Translations under genes and position numbers: made by a program
Notes under the pieces: model-generated
What the model saw: only the letters and a program-made list of their open reading frames with translations
What the model was told of the DNA's origin: nothing
Databases searched by the model: none
Assembly: GCA_037176705.1 (NCBI GenBank)
Contig: CM073905.1
Coordinates: 31,032,986 to 31,096,985, forward strand
DNA: 64,000 nt
From: Molossus alvarezi
Lineage: Eukaryota > Chordata > Mammalia > Chiroptera > Molossidae
Reading direction: 5' to 3'
In this document: positions 11,569-23,861 of the stretch, one piece after another
How positions within the stretch are numbered: the stretch's first letter is position 1
Layout: every line of letters starts with the position of its first letter

Positions 11569-13161
11569 TGGAACTGATCCAGAGAGACACAGAAATGGCC
11601 TGCCCGATTTGTCCCAGGACAGCAGCCCCACCGCGACCTGTGGCAGGAGTCTCGCCGCTCTTCTGATCAAACGAGGCGAAAATGTGCTCTGCCGAAATTA
11701 GCCTTGGTGGGTGAACAGGGTATCTTCAGACTGATTTTCCTGCCAAACGTGAATTTTATACGCTCGCAAGTAATCTTGAGAGTATCTGGTTATAAAGCAA
11801 AGACTGCCGCTTTTCATCATGGTAAAAGTGTTTGTAAAACGAGAACTTCGGAAGCTCAGCGAGGAACCCACGCTCTTGGTGCGTCATTCGCGTCCACCCG
11901 AAGCTGTGTGCCGTACCGCCTGCCCAGGATGCCCCGTGGAGCCGGGCTCTCCGTGATGTCACCACGCTGTGAGGAGGGGTCAGGGCGCTGCCGTCTCTCT
12001 CACGGCGGTCCTAGGCGCTCAAGCCTTGTGACTGTCCCGGAGCGTGCAGCGTGCCCGCCTTCCGGCATCAGACCCTGGACTGGCCGGGTGGGCGCACGCA
12101 CGGTCCCCGCGGCCCCGGGCGGCCGGCCTCTCTGTTGTCTGCCCGCACGCTTGTGGATCACTGTAAGTGCATTGATTGACCGCGAGACCCAGCGCTGAAC
12201 GCTGTTGCTCTAAGTTTACTATTTCATCGTATCTACTTAATGTTTGATTTTAAAATGTCAGGTGTTTCGGTCTTCCCCAACGTGTTAGGTTGAGTTGCGC
12301 TTTTACGTCCCAGGCTTGCTTCTGCGCCGTCAAGTCCCCTCGCTGCGAAGGGGAAACACTTCGCCCTCTCAGTCCATGTTCCAGGTACGCGACACGGAAC
12401 CACCAGCAGCTCTGTCCTTCGAAGGAATCTGTGTCCGTTACAACCAAGATGTTTGTCTTCTGTTTCTGGGAAGAAGGGGCGACTGCTCACCTAGGGGCAG
12501 TTTGTTTCCGAAGTCACTCAACGCTGCTTGCATGTGTCACTTTGTCTCGCTTTGAGCCAGGCACTGGCCCGAACGGCCGACGGCCCCCCAGCAACCCACA
12601 GGCAGGGCCAGGTAGTGAATATTTGGGCTGCGTATGGTCTTAGTCACATCTTCTTTGTTTTTTAAAAAATGTACAAAACATTCTGAGCTCAAGGGCTGCA
12701 CAGAAAGAGGCCGCAGGCTGGAGGCGGCCGCGGGCCCTCGCTCGCTGAGCCCGGCCGGGGGCGGGGCTGCCTGGCGCCCGCTGTACAGATGGGGAATCAC
12801 GCACCCTGCTCGTTCGTAGGTGGGAAGCCTGGCATTTGACAGCCACACTACCGACTACCTCGCAACGTTTTTACCCTTTGCCTTGCAGCAACTTTACCTT
12901 CTTACCTTTCACTTCTGAAAACCTAGAATCAAGAGAAAAGGACATTCCTTCGGTGATTAAAATGATGTGCAATTATAGCATAAATGTATTATGGCCATTT
13001 AGCGATGATTGTATTAGGGTAATGCTAGTTCTGTAATAAATAGACCCAAAAATGTACGCTGGCTCGAACACACAAGAACTTTCTTGCTGAAGTGACACTG
13101 CAGGGGCACGGTGGGCGGGGCGGCCCCAGGCAGTGGCGCTCTGTCTGTGTGCAGACTTGCA

Positions 13162-13177
13162 GGCGCCCCCTGGGCCA
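13162..13177 (-). promoter_or_regulatory. CTCF-like motif
   Basis: GGCGCCCCCTGGGCCA on +, so the minus strand reads TGGCCCAGGGGGCGCC, close to the CTCF core consensus. Motif match only. Confidence 0.35.
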
Positions 13178-14360
13178 TCTCCACCCAGCCCACAGGGGCC
13201 CAGCCTGAGGGACAGTCCTGAGGGAGGGGCCCTGCAAGCCCAGGCCGAGCCGCACTTCCACTCACATCCGGGAGGTCGGGAGGGGAGAGGAGCGTGTGGC
13301 TGACGGCTCCTGCCCTGTTTCAGGCACGGGTGCGCTCTTCCGGGGGTGAGCACCCCGCTCCCTGGGAGGCAGCCTCCGTAACTCAGGCTGGCTGAGGCGA
13401 CAGACATCGCCTGTGTCATTGGCTTCTTCCGCAGTGTGACCCCCAGGCAGCCAGGGGTCTCCTTGCAGGCTGCGTTATCTTAAATCCATAGTCACTGCAG
13501 CAGATATCGGAGGGAAGGAGAGACCGGACACCCAGCACTGCCTCGGGACTCAAGTTACAGACCCACAGCCTAACTCCAGAGCAGGCTGGGAACGGCCTGT
13601 GTGCCCAGAAGGGGGCTGGAGGTTAGGGGCTCCACCCTGTCCTACCTCCACTGTACCTACACACACAGCACACAGCTCCTGTAGTACTGAGGTCCTGCCG
13701 GGTGGGCGTTGTGGGAGACACTCCCTGCCCCATAGCACCCCACACTGATCCTGCCCTCTGGGACAAATCCCCTGGGTAACATCACAAGTGGGTGTTGGGG
13801 TGCCTCCTCCCCGGTAGCCGTTTCCTCCCTGGTCACGTTTGGGGGCCAGGCAAAGATGGTGCAACAAGCCGGGGACCCCTCCGGCAACGATTCCCTCAGA
13901 AACTTAGCAGGCTGCTCACCTGTCTGTGTCAGAAATCAGACCCGAAGGTCTCCCAGAACTTCCCAGTCGGCTGGGTCTCCTTCCTTCTCTGCCCCGGGCC
14001 TCTCTCTTCCCCCCACCTAACAGTGCCACCTTCATCCCGTACGAGGCAAAGTGGAGGCTCGCTGTTCAAGGGCCCTGTCACTCGAAGTGGTTCTCACCCT
14101 CATCTGCTGTGGGCGCACAGAAGCGGCCACCTGGGGAGTTTTTCAACATCAGAAGCCGGGGTTGCTGACTTCACTTCAGTTCATTTTTGCATGAGTTTCT
14201 CTCCCGTGCTACCCTGCCATCAGCAAAGAGTAACCACACAGGGTCTCCCGTCTCTTTCCAGCCACTTCCCAAGACCAGCTGCAGTGCCGGGGGCTCCGCC
14301 TCAGCAGACTGACAGTTTTACCAGGCACGACCCCCAAATACAGCCCCCCAGCCCCCGCCC

Positions 14361-14376
14361 TGCCCCCTGGCGGCCA
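14361..14376 (-). promoter_or_regulatory. CTCF-like motif
   Basis: TGCCCCCTGGCGGCCA on +, so the minus strand reads TGGCCGCCAGGGGGCA, one of the better CTCF core matches in the window. Occupancy is not known. Confidence 0.4.
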
Positions 14377-14959
14377 AGGCGGCACCGTGTAGGCTGGGTG
14401 GTGCCAGGGCTGCTCCGTTGTTTTCAAGTTTCAAGTGGACTGAAGTTTCCATAGGAAATTCCACTTCCTGTTTGTGCAAAAACTCCGAGCACGATGATGT
14501 CAGCTTTTCTGGGGAGCGGAGCGAGCCAAGCAAGTTGTCAGTGAACTTGGGAAAAGAAGTGCAGGGCGAAGGACAGAGACCTGGGGCGGGGGCTGGCGGG
14601 GGACAAGAATCCTGGCAAGGTTAGAAGTCCTGTCCGCCCCTCGTAAAACGACAGAATCCCTCGTGGAAGTTTTCACATTCAGGCCGTTGAATTGGGGGGA
14701 ACTCGGGGAGCCCTTTGAATGGGTTCATTGTTTCATCTCCAAAACACTCCCAGCTTAAGGTGTGAGAATTCTTTAATGATCCACTGCTTACAACATGGTG
14801 CTGTTCTCCGTCAAGGGGGGACTCCCCACGATACCATGCTCCACCCCCATCTTTCTCAACCCTCTTTCCAGCATTGCCACCCCCACCACCAGGAGCCTTA
14901 TTTTAGACCATTTTTTCCCCTAATCGCCTTCCCCCAGGAAATTGATCTTTTTCTTTTTA

Positions 14960-15458
14960 ATTGAAGTGACACTCATATCACATAAAGCGAACCATTTTAA
15001 AGTGTACAGAGCAGTGGCATTTAGTACATTCACAATGTTGTCGAGTTCCAAAAAATGTCATCGCCCCAAAGTAAAACCCCACCCCCATGAAGCAGTCATT
15101 CCCCATGTGTCCCTCAGCCCCGATCCACTTTGGGTTTCCGTGGCTCTCCCTCTTCTGGACATTTCATACAAGTGGGATCATGTAGTGTGTGACCTTTTGT
15201 GTCTGGCTGCTTGAACCCAGCATCGTGTTTTCAAAGTTTATCCACATCGTCGTAGCACATATCTCCCGGCACTTCATTCCTTTTTATGGCTGCATAATAT
15301 TCCATCGTGTGGACAGACCACAGTTTATCCATTCAGCTATTGATGGACATCATTGGGTTGTTTCCACTTTTCAACCGTTGTTAACAGAGCTGCTGTGCAT
15401 CCCCATGACATGTTGGGTATTGTGTGCATTTCTGTGCATCACACACTAAAAGAGCAAT
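14960..15458 (-). mobile_element. L1 3'-UTR fragment (L1M-type)
   Basis: Antisense old L1 3' end: ATTTTAAAGTGTACAGAGCA, then GACATTTCATACAAGTGGGA, GACCTTTTGTGTCTGGCTGC and GGCTGCATAATATTCCATCG, in the order expected for the reverse complement of L1M 3' sequence. It is 5' truncated. A SINE follows directly. Confidence 0.85.
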
Positions 15459-15461
15459 TGG

Positions 15462-15692
15462 TCCGGCCGGTGTGGCTCAGTGGTTGAGCATCGACCCATG
15501 CGCCAAGAGGTCACCGGTTCAATTCCTGGCCAGGACACGTGCCCAGGTTGTGGGCCCGATCCCCAGTTGGGGGCATGCAGGAGGCAGCCAATCGATGTTC
15601 TCTCTTATTAATGTTTCTCTCTCTCTCTCCCTCTCACTTCCTCTCTCTCTAAAGAGTCAATAAAGGAAAATTAAAAAATAAAAATAAAAAAA
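15462..15692 (+). mobile_element. VES-type bat SINE
   Basis: Sense orientation: CGGCCGGTGTGGCTCAGTGG head (tRNA-like box A), GGTTCAATTCC box-B region, CT-rich tract and A-rich tail. No convincing target duplication is visible. Confidence 0.9.
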
Positions 15693-15699
15693 GTAATCA

Positions 15700-16044
15700 T
15701 TTTTCTCTCCCCCCCAAGAACCAGATTCTCTCTTTGGGGGTGATATCGTCCCACTGAGAATTCGAGTCCCACTGGGCGGTGGCGTGAGGAAGACCTGCTG
15801 TGGGTCCCCTCCCACTGGTGACCACAGCCGTCTTGCTTTGAGTGTGTTTTAATGGGCCCACCTTGTGCCAGGAGCCGTAGTGAACCCGGAAGGACATTTC
15901 TGCCACCCAGAGCGGATTCCAGAGACCATTGTGTACAGGCAGCGTTTCACCGTCTTTGCTTAGTGTTATAATGACTGGATTCCAGAACCTTCTAGATATT
16001 CCTAAAAACAAACAAAAAACCTGATCAGTTTGAGTCATTGCAAG
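15700..16044. other. Intergenic, nothing recognised
   Basis: No gene, repeat family or clear motif seen. Confidence 0.5.
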
Positions 16045-16119
16045 AATCAACCAATGAATGTATCAATGAGGAGCAACACATATATGTTTCTCTCTCCTTT
16101 CCTCCCTCTCTCTAAAAGC
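16045..16119 (+). mobile_element. Truncated SINE tail
   Basis: ACCAATGAATGTATCAATGA, GGAGCAACACATATATGTTTC and a CT-rich tract followed by AAAA match the 3' half of a VES-like SINE. The tRNA-like head is missing. Confidence 0.65.
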
Positions 16120-16380
16120 AGCTTTTTGAAAAGGAAAACTAACGGGTCCCTTGACCCTCATTAAACATATAGAAATAATGAGACCAATGAGTTCAGTGAC
16201 TTGACCTGGCAGGGATTCAGAGCAGGGACACGAGCCCAGGCCTTCGGACTTGGCCGAAGTCTCTCCTGCCCCCAACGGCTCCCTCAGCAGGGTTTTCTTG
16301 CCCGACACAAAATGCCACTGTTATCATCCCTCCTCAGCTGGAATTCAAAAACCTTCCTTCTTCCGCAGTTACTGCCCTAG

Positions 16381-16397
16381 AGCCCCCTGCTGGCCGG
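16381..16397 (-). promoter_or_regulatory. CTCF-like motif
   Basis: AGCCCCCTGCTGGCCGG on +, whose reverse complement contains CCAGCAGGGGGCT, a good match to the CTCF core. Motif match only. Confidence 0.35.
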
Positions 16398-16461
16398 CTT
16401 CAGCCACTCTGATCTGCTCGAAAAAGTGTCTCCTTCCCTGCGTGGCAGTGTTTGCTGCTGC

Positions 16462-16741
16462 TTTTGTTTTTTGTTTTTGTTTGTTTTGTTAATCCTCACT
16501 CGAGGATATTTTTCCTTTTTTTTTTTTTTTTTTTTTTTTTGTAGATAGAAGGGAAAGCAGGGAGGTGGAGAGAGAGAAACATCAATACGAGAGAGACACA
16601 TTGCCTGATTGCCTCCTGCATGACCCCGACCAGGGCCAGGGACCAAACCGCAACTGAGGCGTGTGTCCTTAACCGGGAATCCAACCTGCGACCCTTTGGT
16701 CCAGAGGCCGACGCTCTAACCTGAACCAAACCTGCCAGGGC
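16462..16741 (-). mobile_element. VES-type bat SINE
   Basis: Antisense copy: T-rich run, ATCCTCACTCGAGGATAT end block, a 27-base-scale poly-T, GAGAGAGAAACATCAATACG, and a head ending in AACCAAACCTGCCAGGG. The head carries a small deletion (CTAACCTGAACC) relative to sister copies. Confidence 0.88.
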
Positions 16742-16799
16742 CAGTTCACACTCTGGAAGTCTGGGGAAACCCTATTCCAAACCTACAGAGGCTTCTTAG

Positions 16800-16930
16800 G
16801 GGAAGTTGCTCGCCCCCCAACCCCAGTTTTATTGAGGTATAATTGGTATACAGAAAAGCTGCACTAATTAGTGTGTACAGTTTGGTGAGTTTGCACGCAC
16901 ACGGTTGTGTTCCCATGACCTCGATTCACG
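16800..16930 (-). mobile_element. Short L1 3'-end fragment
   Basis: CAGTTTTATTGAGGTATAATTG followed by TGTGTACAGTTTGGTGAGTT is the antisense extreme 3' end of an old L1. Diverged and short. Confidence 0.6.
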
Positions 16931-18084
16931 CAGTGAACATGCCCTTCACCTCCAGAAGGGTCCCTGGGTCCCTGGGGGGTTTTTTGTTCTCGTGATTTGA
17001 ACATTTGAGACCAGTTCTGCCCTGAAGCTCAGTTTTGAGTGCCCTCGTCCAATCTACGGGACGGGTCAAGAACAGTGATGTGGGCTGGGGAATAATCCAG
17101 AATGACCACCTCAGGTCTGTCCAGGGCTGTGTTTTACTTCTGTGTGGATGACCTGGGCCCCAGCGGTTCCGTTGGGGTCTCCCGGAGCCTCCAGTGACAG
17201 GCATGAGCCAGTGACGTCCTGATGCAGCGACATTGTCACACTCTCACCTCTCACCTGTCCTGTGCCTTCGACTTGGACCTCTCGGCCCACTCAGGTTGCA
17301 GAGCCAGGGACAGGGCCATGCGTCCCACCACGCGACCTCTAGTGCTGGTAGCACAACCCCCGTTTCCGGGCTCGTGGCCGTCTGCTTTCACCGGGGCAGA
17401 GACGCTCTGGCACCCTCTCTCCTCCGAGAGCCTGGCTTTGCAGACTCCCGGGCACCCGTCTCGAGAGGCCCAGCCGGAAGCCTGGTCAGGGCTGGGACAC
17501 TGCCTGCTGGGACTCGGCCAAGTCCCTCGGCCCAGTTGACACCGTCCCCAAAAGCTTCAGCTTAACTCACGGCCAGCTGCCTGTCAGTCCCGGCGTGGGT
17601 CGCCGGGCACGGGGCCACCGTGCTGCGTGGTGACAAGTCTGCTCGGGTTCTGTTCTCCAGACCGGGACCTCGTCACGTGGACAACACAGTGAGCAGAGGT
17701 TCCGTGACGCCTGGAACCCGAGGCGGGGATCCGGACTGGAGGTGGCCACGGGTGTAATGTCGTGGCTGTTGAGACCCCGCCTGGCTCAGGGGCAGCCGCT
17801 CACCCACCCTCTGGTTGGCATCTTCCATGTCCAGCAGGATTTCCTTCTGCTGGTTTTTTTTGGGCGGGGGGAGTGGGGGACTTGCTTTTCCTTCTTGTAG
17901 ACCTCAGTGTGAACTCCCGAGGTCACTGTTCTGGGCCCACAGAGGCTTCTAGAATGTCAAATGAAACCATTCACCTTCCGTGAGCAAACTCTGTGAGCCA
18001 GAAAGCACACACGTCACACGGAGTCAGCTCCCAGTCCTTGAGCCCTGTTCTGGGCCCGCCCTGGAGCACTTGGAACGACCCCAG
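16931..18084. other. Intergenic, nothing recognised
   Basis: GC-rich sequence with no gene or repeat that I can name. ORFs on both strands overlap one another, as expected of GC-rich non-coding DNA. Confidence 0.5.
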
Positions 18085-18185
18085 TTTGACGCACTCAGAG
18101 AATTTAAGTGACTTGCCCAAAACGGCACAGCGACCGAGTACCAGGGCCCGGATCCCAACCCAGCTCTGCTGGGCCGCAAGACTCT
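18085..18185 (+). repeat. MIR SINE fragment
   Basis: TTAAGTGACTTGCCCAAAAC followed by GGCACAG and a CCCGGATCCCAACCCAG segment matches the MIR core, sense. Confidence 0.7.
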
Positions 18186-18199
18186 TGACATGTCACACA

Positions 18200-18545
18200 G
18201 ACTGAATGACCTGTCTTCCTGAAAGTCACATGTTGAAACCTCACCCTCCAGGTGATGGTATTTGGAGGTGGGGCCTCTGGGAGGTGATGAGGTCATGAGG
18301 GTGGAGCCCTCACAGTGGGATTAGTGTTCTTATAAAAGGGACCCCAGAGAGTCCCCTCGTCCCTTTGCCACGAGGACACAGCAAGAGGCTGGCCATCTGT
18401 GCACTGGGAAGCGGGCCCTCAGCAGACCCCGAGTCTGCTGGGGTCTCCTCGAACCCCAGGCTCCAGAACGGTGAGTAGCAAATGTCTATTGTTTGAGCCA
18501 CACAGTCTGTGGTGTTTGTGCTGTAGCAGCCCGAGCAGGTGAAGG
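18200..18545 (+). mobile_element. MaLR (MLT1/MST-like) solo LTR
   Basis: Ordered matches to the old MaLR LTR pattern: ACATGTTGAAACCTCACCCT, GATGGTATTTGGAGGTGGGG, GAGGTGATGAGGTCATGAGG, TTCTTATAAAAGGGACCCC, GAGGACACAGCAAGAGG, CCAGGCTCCAGAACGGTGAG. The TATAAA-like core within it is the old LTR promoter. No internal retroviral genes follow, so it is a solo LTR. Confidence 0.75.
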
Positions 18546-20389
18546 TAATTCTGCTGGTGAAGTCTGACTCCTCACCCTCCTGGACACCCTCTCTCTACAG
18601 GCGTCTATGATTTTCAGTGATCTTGCTCATGACAGTTCAGCGAGTGCAGGCTGGTCGAGTCAGTGTGACCCGGGGGGTGGACGCAGGGCACACACCTTGT
18701 CGCCTTGTGTCAAAACACGGGGTATCAGTCTGCACCCCGTCATCCTGCCTTTCCAGGGATCAGAAGCTGCCAGCCAAAGGTGTTCAGAGGACACAGACCG
18801 AATGTGTTGATTTCTCGGTTTCGCGGGCGTACCCCCGTACACGAGTACGTTATTTATCAACAGCTACAATCCCCCCTAGTGTGTGCTAGGACTTCCACCT
18901 TGTTTTCTCGCCGCTCCCTGAAATCTGAGGACCACTGACCATGGTCCAGTCGCTTCAGTCTGGTTTCCCCCTCTGCTGAGAGCGGGGGGCGGACAAGCTG
19001 CTGCCGAGCAGAGGGCTGGCCCCGGGTCTGAGGTCCCAGCTTTGTGATCGGTGGCGCCGAGATCCCAAAGTGAGGCCTGTGGGAGGGAGGCAGAATTCCC
19101 CCGGCACAGCACAGAAACAGAGACAAACAGATGGTTCCGGAGCGAGGGAGGGTATGGGATCTCGGGCGAATGTTTCAGAGCTTCATCTGGTGGTGATGGA
19201 CTCCGCTAGTGTCATGGTCTAGGTCCCTCCAGGGTTAGTCCCCCGCTGTCTGGATGGCAGAGAGGCCCGAAGCAGACCACGCCGCTCACCTTTCAGCTCC
19301 TCGAGCGCCCGCAGTCTGAGACCTGCCAAGAGAAGGCTCTGCCGGACAGGAGGGACCGAGCCGCTGCGCAAGATGGCCCAGGTGTCCTGCCAGCTGGTCG
19401 CACACCCCAGGCTCTGCAGTCCCCTCTGGGGAACCAGTGTTCCCATTTGGGAACGAGAGAGAGAGGGGAGAGGGAATTTTCCACCCTCCTTCCCCGGGTG
19501 ACTCACAAGAAAGCGAAATCTGTTCCCAGCTTGCTTTACTGCTTCTGTCATTTATCTTGCTGAGCTGCGCAGAGCCCCGGTGGGGAGAGATTTGTCTGCC
19601 CCCCTCCCTCGCCTGGTCCTGTTTCTTCTCACGATCTGCTCCCTTAGCACCTGCCAGGGCCCCGCGGTTTTGCCCAGAGAGGCCGTCTCTCCGTTGTCAT
19701 TTTATTTTAAATGAAAATGCTGCTGCCCCTGGGTGGCCCAGTGTCGAGTGCAGTTCAGGGGCTCAGACGGGAGGTTTCAGTCACGCACCACTGCCTCGTG
19801 GAATGTGCCACGAATCCACAAGAACAGGCTGGGAAAGGTACGCAAGGGAGGCCACACTTCCGAGACACTGTCTGTGGGATGTCGTAGGCACCTCAAACCT
19901 GGACTCCCGGTTCCAGTAAGTGACTCAAGAGGGAAAGGACACATTTCTCCCCTCCCAGCCCCCAAGGCCAGGGCTGGCTGTTTCTCACTTAGGCCTAGAA
20001 CGTGCGTGTTGGGAATGACTTGCCACGTCCCCATCAGTGGTGTTTGGGGCACAACGAGGAGGCTGACTTACTGGGTAAGTCAGAGGGCTCACAGGAGGGA
20101 CATCTGCTATGTGGCCTTACCCCTGTGTTTGCAAAGTGCTCCTCAGGGAATCAGGACTGTCCCTCTCCAGGGGGGGTCTTCCAGGTCCCCTCTGCTAATG
20201 AGGATTGCGTCTGAAACTCATTCCCCATGGAAATGTTCGGGCTCCCCACTCCCCTCACTGCTCAGAGTCCTCCATCCATGAGGATGAGACTGCGCATCCC
20301 CCATGGAAATGTTGGGGCTCCCCACCCCTCACTGCTCAGAGTCCTCCACCACCAGGGCCTGCCTAGGTGACCACGTGGACCTGGGTCCA
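18546..20389. other. Intergenic, nothing recognised apart from a short duplication
   Basis: No exon or named repeat seen. It contains the 76-bp duplication listed at 20223-20352. Confidence 0.5.
20223..20352 (+). repeat. 76-bp tandem duplication (2 copies)
   Basis: CCATGGAAATGTTCGGGCTC at 20225 and CCATGGAAATGTTGGGGCTC at 20301 start two nearly identical blocks, both followed by CTCACTGCTCAGAGTCCTCC. Confidence 0.9.
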
Positions 20390-20690
20390 TCCCCACTGCC
20401 ACCACCCTGGTCCAGGTCACCATTGTCACCTGATCTTCCTAAAGCATGTGCGTCCTCGAGTTACTCCCTTGCTCCATGCTCCTGGCTGCCCCGTGGGTGA
20501 GGTCCCAGCTCCTGCGCACAGGCGGCTGACCGCCCACCCCCAGCACAGAGACGATCTGTGTCAGCCTGAGATTCCAGGCTCCCTGACTTCCCCAGCGTGC
20601 CGACCTCTGGGCCATTGCGCAGGCCGTTCCCTCTGCCCACCGCCAGCCCCGGCCCTCCGTGAAGGCTCCACCTCATTGCCCCGGCCTGAC
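20390..20690 (+). repeat. L2 fragment
   Basis: CTGATCTTCCTAAAGCATGT followed by a TTACTCCCTTGCTCCATGC block and a GGGTGAGGTCCCAGCTCCTG block follows the order of the L2 3' consensus. Confidence 0.6.
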
Positions 20691-20950
20691 CCCTGAGGCT
20701 GGGAGGGACGTTTCTGCACACCCTTGGCCTCCTATGCTTAACCCGGCATCGGGCGGAAGGAATCATTTAGGGACGGGAAGTAGCGATCCATTTCAAGAGC
20801 TGCCCCCAAAGTGTTCCCGACATACAGAGCCTAGTGATGGGGAATGTCTACTTTTTTCTCTTTTTGTGCATCTCATCTTCCAGCCAGACTAGTATCGACC
20901 CAAAGGCAGCCACCCCTGTCTCTTCAGTGATGGGACTGATCACAATGAGG

Positions 20951-21151
20951 CAGGGGTGCCAAACTTTTTCTATCAAGGCACAGATAGTAAATATTTTAGA
21001 CTTTGCAGATCAGACAATCTCTGCTGCAACTGCTCAGCTCTGCTGTTGTAGCATAAACGTAGCCATCGACGGTACAGACACGAACCGGCACGGCTGTATT
21101 CTAATACAACTTTATTTAAAAAACAGGGTCAGCCGTAGTTCACCAACCCTG
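20951..21151 (+). mobile_element. MER5A-type hAT-Charlie element
   Basis: Starts CAGGGGTGCCAAACTTTTTC and ends with GTAGTTCACCAACCCTG, with the diagnostic ACAACTTTATTTAAAAAACA before the end. Flanking 8-mers CAATGAGG and CAATAATG agree at six of eight positions, fitting an old target duplication. Confidence 0.88.
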
Positions 21152-21159
21152 CAATAATG

Positions 21160-23573
21160 AGACGTGGTCGTGTGGACTGTCTCTAGTCTCACTTTTTTTC
21201 CGAGGTCATCCTCGTGTGTTTAGCACGATGTTGAGAGGATAGGAGGCACTTGGGAAATATTTAGTGGTTGGTTAAAAGGACATCACATAAAACGAGGTAC
21301 CTAACAGGACCCCAGGGCAGCTTGCACATTGGTGGCCTACTCAACAGCCATTTTCCCTTCATTCTTATTCATAGAACCAAGAGTTTGTAGCTCCAGGATA
21401 CAAAGTAACTATGAGAGGTTAAAGCCAAGCTCCGGTAATGAAGTTTACCAGCAACTGGCCTGGGAGAGGGTGTGTGACTCAGTCTGACATACACTAAGTC
21501 TGCAGAAACAGTTTGGTAAGATGTTGCTCCCTGATGAAGGGAGAGGACCTTTTCTTTTTGTATTCTTCCTGATTTGAATATTATTGAGAGATGATGTGAT
21601 GTCTGGTGCTGCAGCAGCCACATTACAGCCAAGAGGGAAGTCCCAAAGAATTTCAGAAATGCAGGCCTGGAGCCCCAACTTTACTCTAGGGTTGTGTACC
21701 AACCCTAGAAATGCCCTTCTCCAACTTCTTGATAAGAGGGATAATACCCGTCTGTGTATTACACCAAATATTCATCACTTGCAGTCTAACAGATACTAAA
21801 CAACCTAAATAATGCTCTATTACTCTACTATTACATAAATAAGTGTTCACAAGAATAAAGAGAAGGCAGCTTAATACATTTCCTCCTGCAGCGACTTCCC
21901 AATCTTGAATCCTTTCCCTATTTACTTTCCAATCAAATATGCAGAACCTTGAGTTTTGTGGTGAAAAGCTAGATTCCAGGGAACCAGAGGCCCGAGGCCC
22001 CGCCGAGGGGGAGCCATCTGTCCCCTCCTGTCAGTCTTGGAGGAGTCCAGCTGTGGACTCCCTCCGACTCTCCCATCCGAGACCTAAGAACAGCACGAGC
22101 TATGGGTGGGATGACGCGACATTCTCGTGTCAGAACAGTCAGGGAGGGAGAACGCCAGTGGTCCCTTCTGAGGGGACTGGAGAGGACACGGGGCCCTACC
22201 AAGTCTACATCCTCACCAGGGTGACACAGCCACACCCCAAGAGCAGGCGTCCTGAATCTGACAGCCCGCATTTGAGAAGTCTCCAGGCTGTCTTCAAAGG
22301 GACTCTTCACTTGGATGGTGAGCTGGTCACGATTCACACTTCTTTCTCCGTGGCAGGCGTGCAGCTGGTCACTGTGTGTGCGGTGCCCCTCACCGAGCCT
22401 CACACCCCTGCACCGTGGGTCTGACCACTTCCACCCTGCAGCCGGGGCTCTGCTCTACTAAGTCCTGTGTGGCCTTTCGGGTCACTCAGCATTCAACAGA
22501 GAGGGATCACACATCTCTGCAAAGCACAGCTGGGCAAACAGCACAGACCAGCCTCGCTGTCCTCTGCCTCTGGTCATTTTCAGGTCTCCAGCTTCGTGGA
22601 GAAAGCAAACCCTGAGACCCAGGTGTTCTCACGGGGGCCGCCTAGAGTAGCGCATAGGTATTGCTTCGTATAGCCGACCCCTGATGGTTCCCAGCGAGTG
22701 GGCAAGGTGCAGTACAGTCCTTGACACCAGCATTACTTGAGCACCTACTATATGCACGGAGGACATCAAGGCACCCAGGCTATGAGCCGTGTTGGGCATC
22801 AGTATAATACAGTCGCCTCTGCCCTATACTGCGAGACTGGCCCCACACACATGGTGGTTGGACCCTGTGGGACAAGTGCCGCTTTGTCATTTTCGTGCTA
22901 GAGCCAGAGGACTCGAGGACTTGAGGCCCAAGGAATGGCAGGAGCTGGCGAAGGTAGTGTCTGGCCTCTGTGGGTGTCGTGCGGGCCTCATGCAGGGGCC
23001 TCAAAGTCTGGTCCCCAGAACTGCTGCACCAGCAAGACCTGGGGACCTGTTGGAGAGGCAGCGCTGGGCCCCACACTCAGGAATTCGGGGCTGTGGGCGG
23101 TGCCACCTGGGGACTGGAACAAGCCCTCCAGGCCTCCTGATGCACAGCCAAGGTCAGGAACCACCGACTGGGGAGGTGCTGTTTCCCAGATGGCTCGAAG
23201 GCTATAAAGCACTTATTTGTCAACATGGGCCTTTTGGGGTGTTCTTAAAGACTTTTGCCAAAGATTATTCAGGGACCTCTCTGTTGATTCATTTTCAGTT
23301 AATATTCTATTTTTGTTTTCTACAAATACGAATTAGAAACCCAGTTCTTCCCTAAGATTTTGTGTTGAATCTCCCTATTTTGCTTATAAATTGACCATGT
23401 TCTGCAATCACTTTAAAGGTTTTTTTTTTTTAAACCGTTTTATTAAAGCCTCTTAAATACTTTAAGGGCACTAATGAATTTAATATATTTGATTTCTTCT
23501 TAAGCATTTTTCAAAACCTTCCCAAGCACTTCATGAATTCTTACGTGTCTGATGCATGGAACTTTTAAATACA
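21160..23573. other. Intergenic, nothing recognised
   Basis: No exon or named repeat I can support. 21380-21830 is AT-richer and may be a degraded element; 22690-22830 has a MIR-like block (TTACTTGAGCACCTACTATATG). Confidence 0.45.
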
Positions 23574-23588
23574 GCAACCCTTCAATTA

Positions 23589-23846
23589 CAGTATCTTATT
23601 ATTATTATTTTTTTTATCCTCACCCGAGGACATTTTTCCATTTTTTGTTCAGATAGAGCAGGAGGGAGAGAGAGGGAGAGAGAGAGAAACATCGACGTGA
23701 AGGGACACATCGAATGGCTGCCACCCGCACGACCAACCAGGGCCGGGGACAAACCGCAACCGAGGTACGTGCCCTTAGCGGGAACCGAACCCGGGTCTCT
23801 CTGGACCGCAGGCTGACGCTCCAACCGCTGAGCCAAACCGGCCAGG
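23589..23846 (-). mobile_element. VES-type bat SINE with perfect 15-bp target duplication
   Basis: Antisense SINE with all parts present, ending TGAGCCAAACCGGCCAGG. The exact duplication GCAACCCTTCAATTA is at 23574-23588 and 23847-23861. The perfect duplication and low divergence from the copy at 1568 suggest a fairly recent insertion. Confidence 0.95.
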
Positions 23847-23861
23847 GCAACCCTTCAATTA

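Larger units (their letters stand above)
9127..11590 (+). other. FBXO21: FBXO21 3' UTR
   Basis: No further coding exon of FBXO21 is expected after the stop at 9126. The region is AT-rich with a 49-bp tandem repeat and two AATAAA hexamers. The 3' boundary is inferred from the distal signal at 11563; a shorter form could end near 11415. Confidence 0.7.
11590..14940. other. Intergenic, no gene or repeat recognised; CpG-rich patches
   Basis: Unique-looking sequence. 11850-12150 and 12690-12790 carry many CpGs, including a NotI-type GCGGCCGC at 12724-12731. ORFs here have no recognisable protein similarity. Two CTCF-like motifs lie within and are listed separately. Confidence 0.6.

Noticed and set aside
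11704..12198. 164-codon + ORF after FBXO21 as a new gene
   Set aside because: No recognisable domain, low-complexity GC-rich sequence, and competing ORFs on the other strand.
13792..14454. 220-codon + ORF in the intergenic spacer
   Set aside because: No start context, homology or splice signals recognised. Pro/Ser-rich content is typical of chance ORFs in GC-rich DNA.
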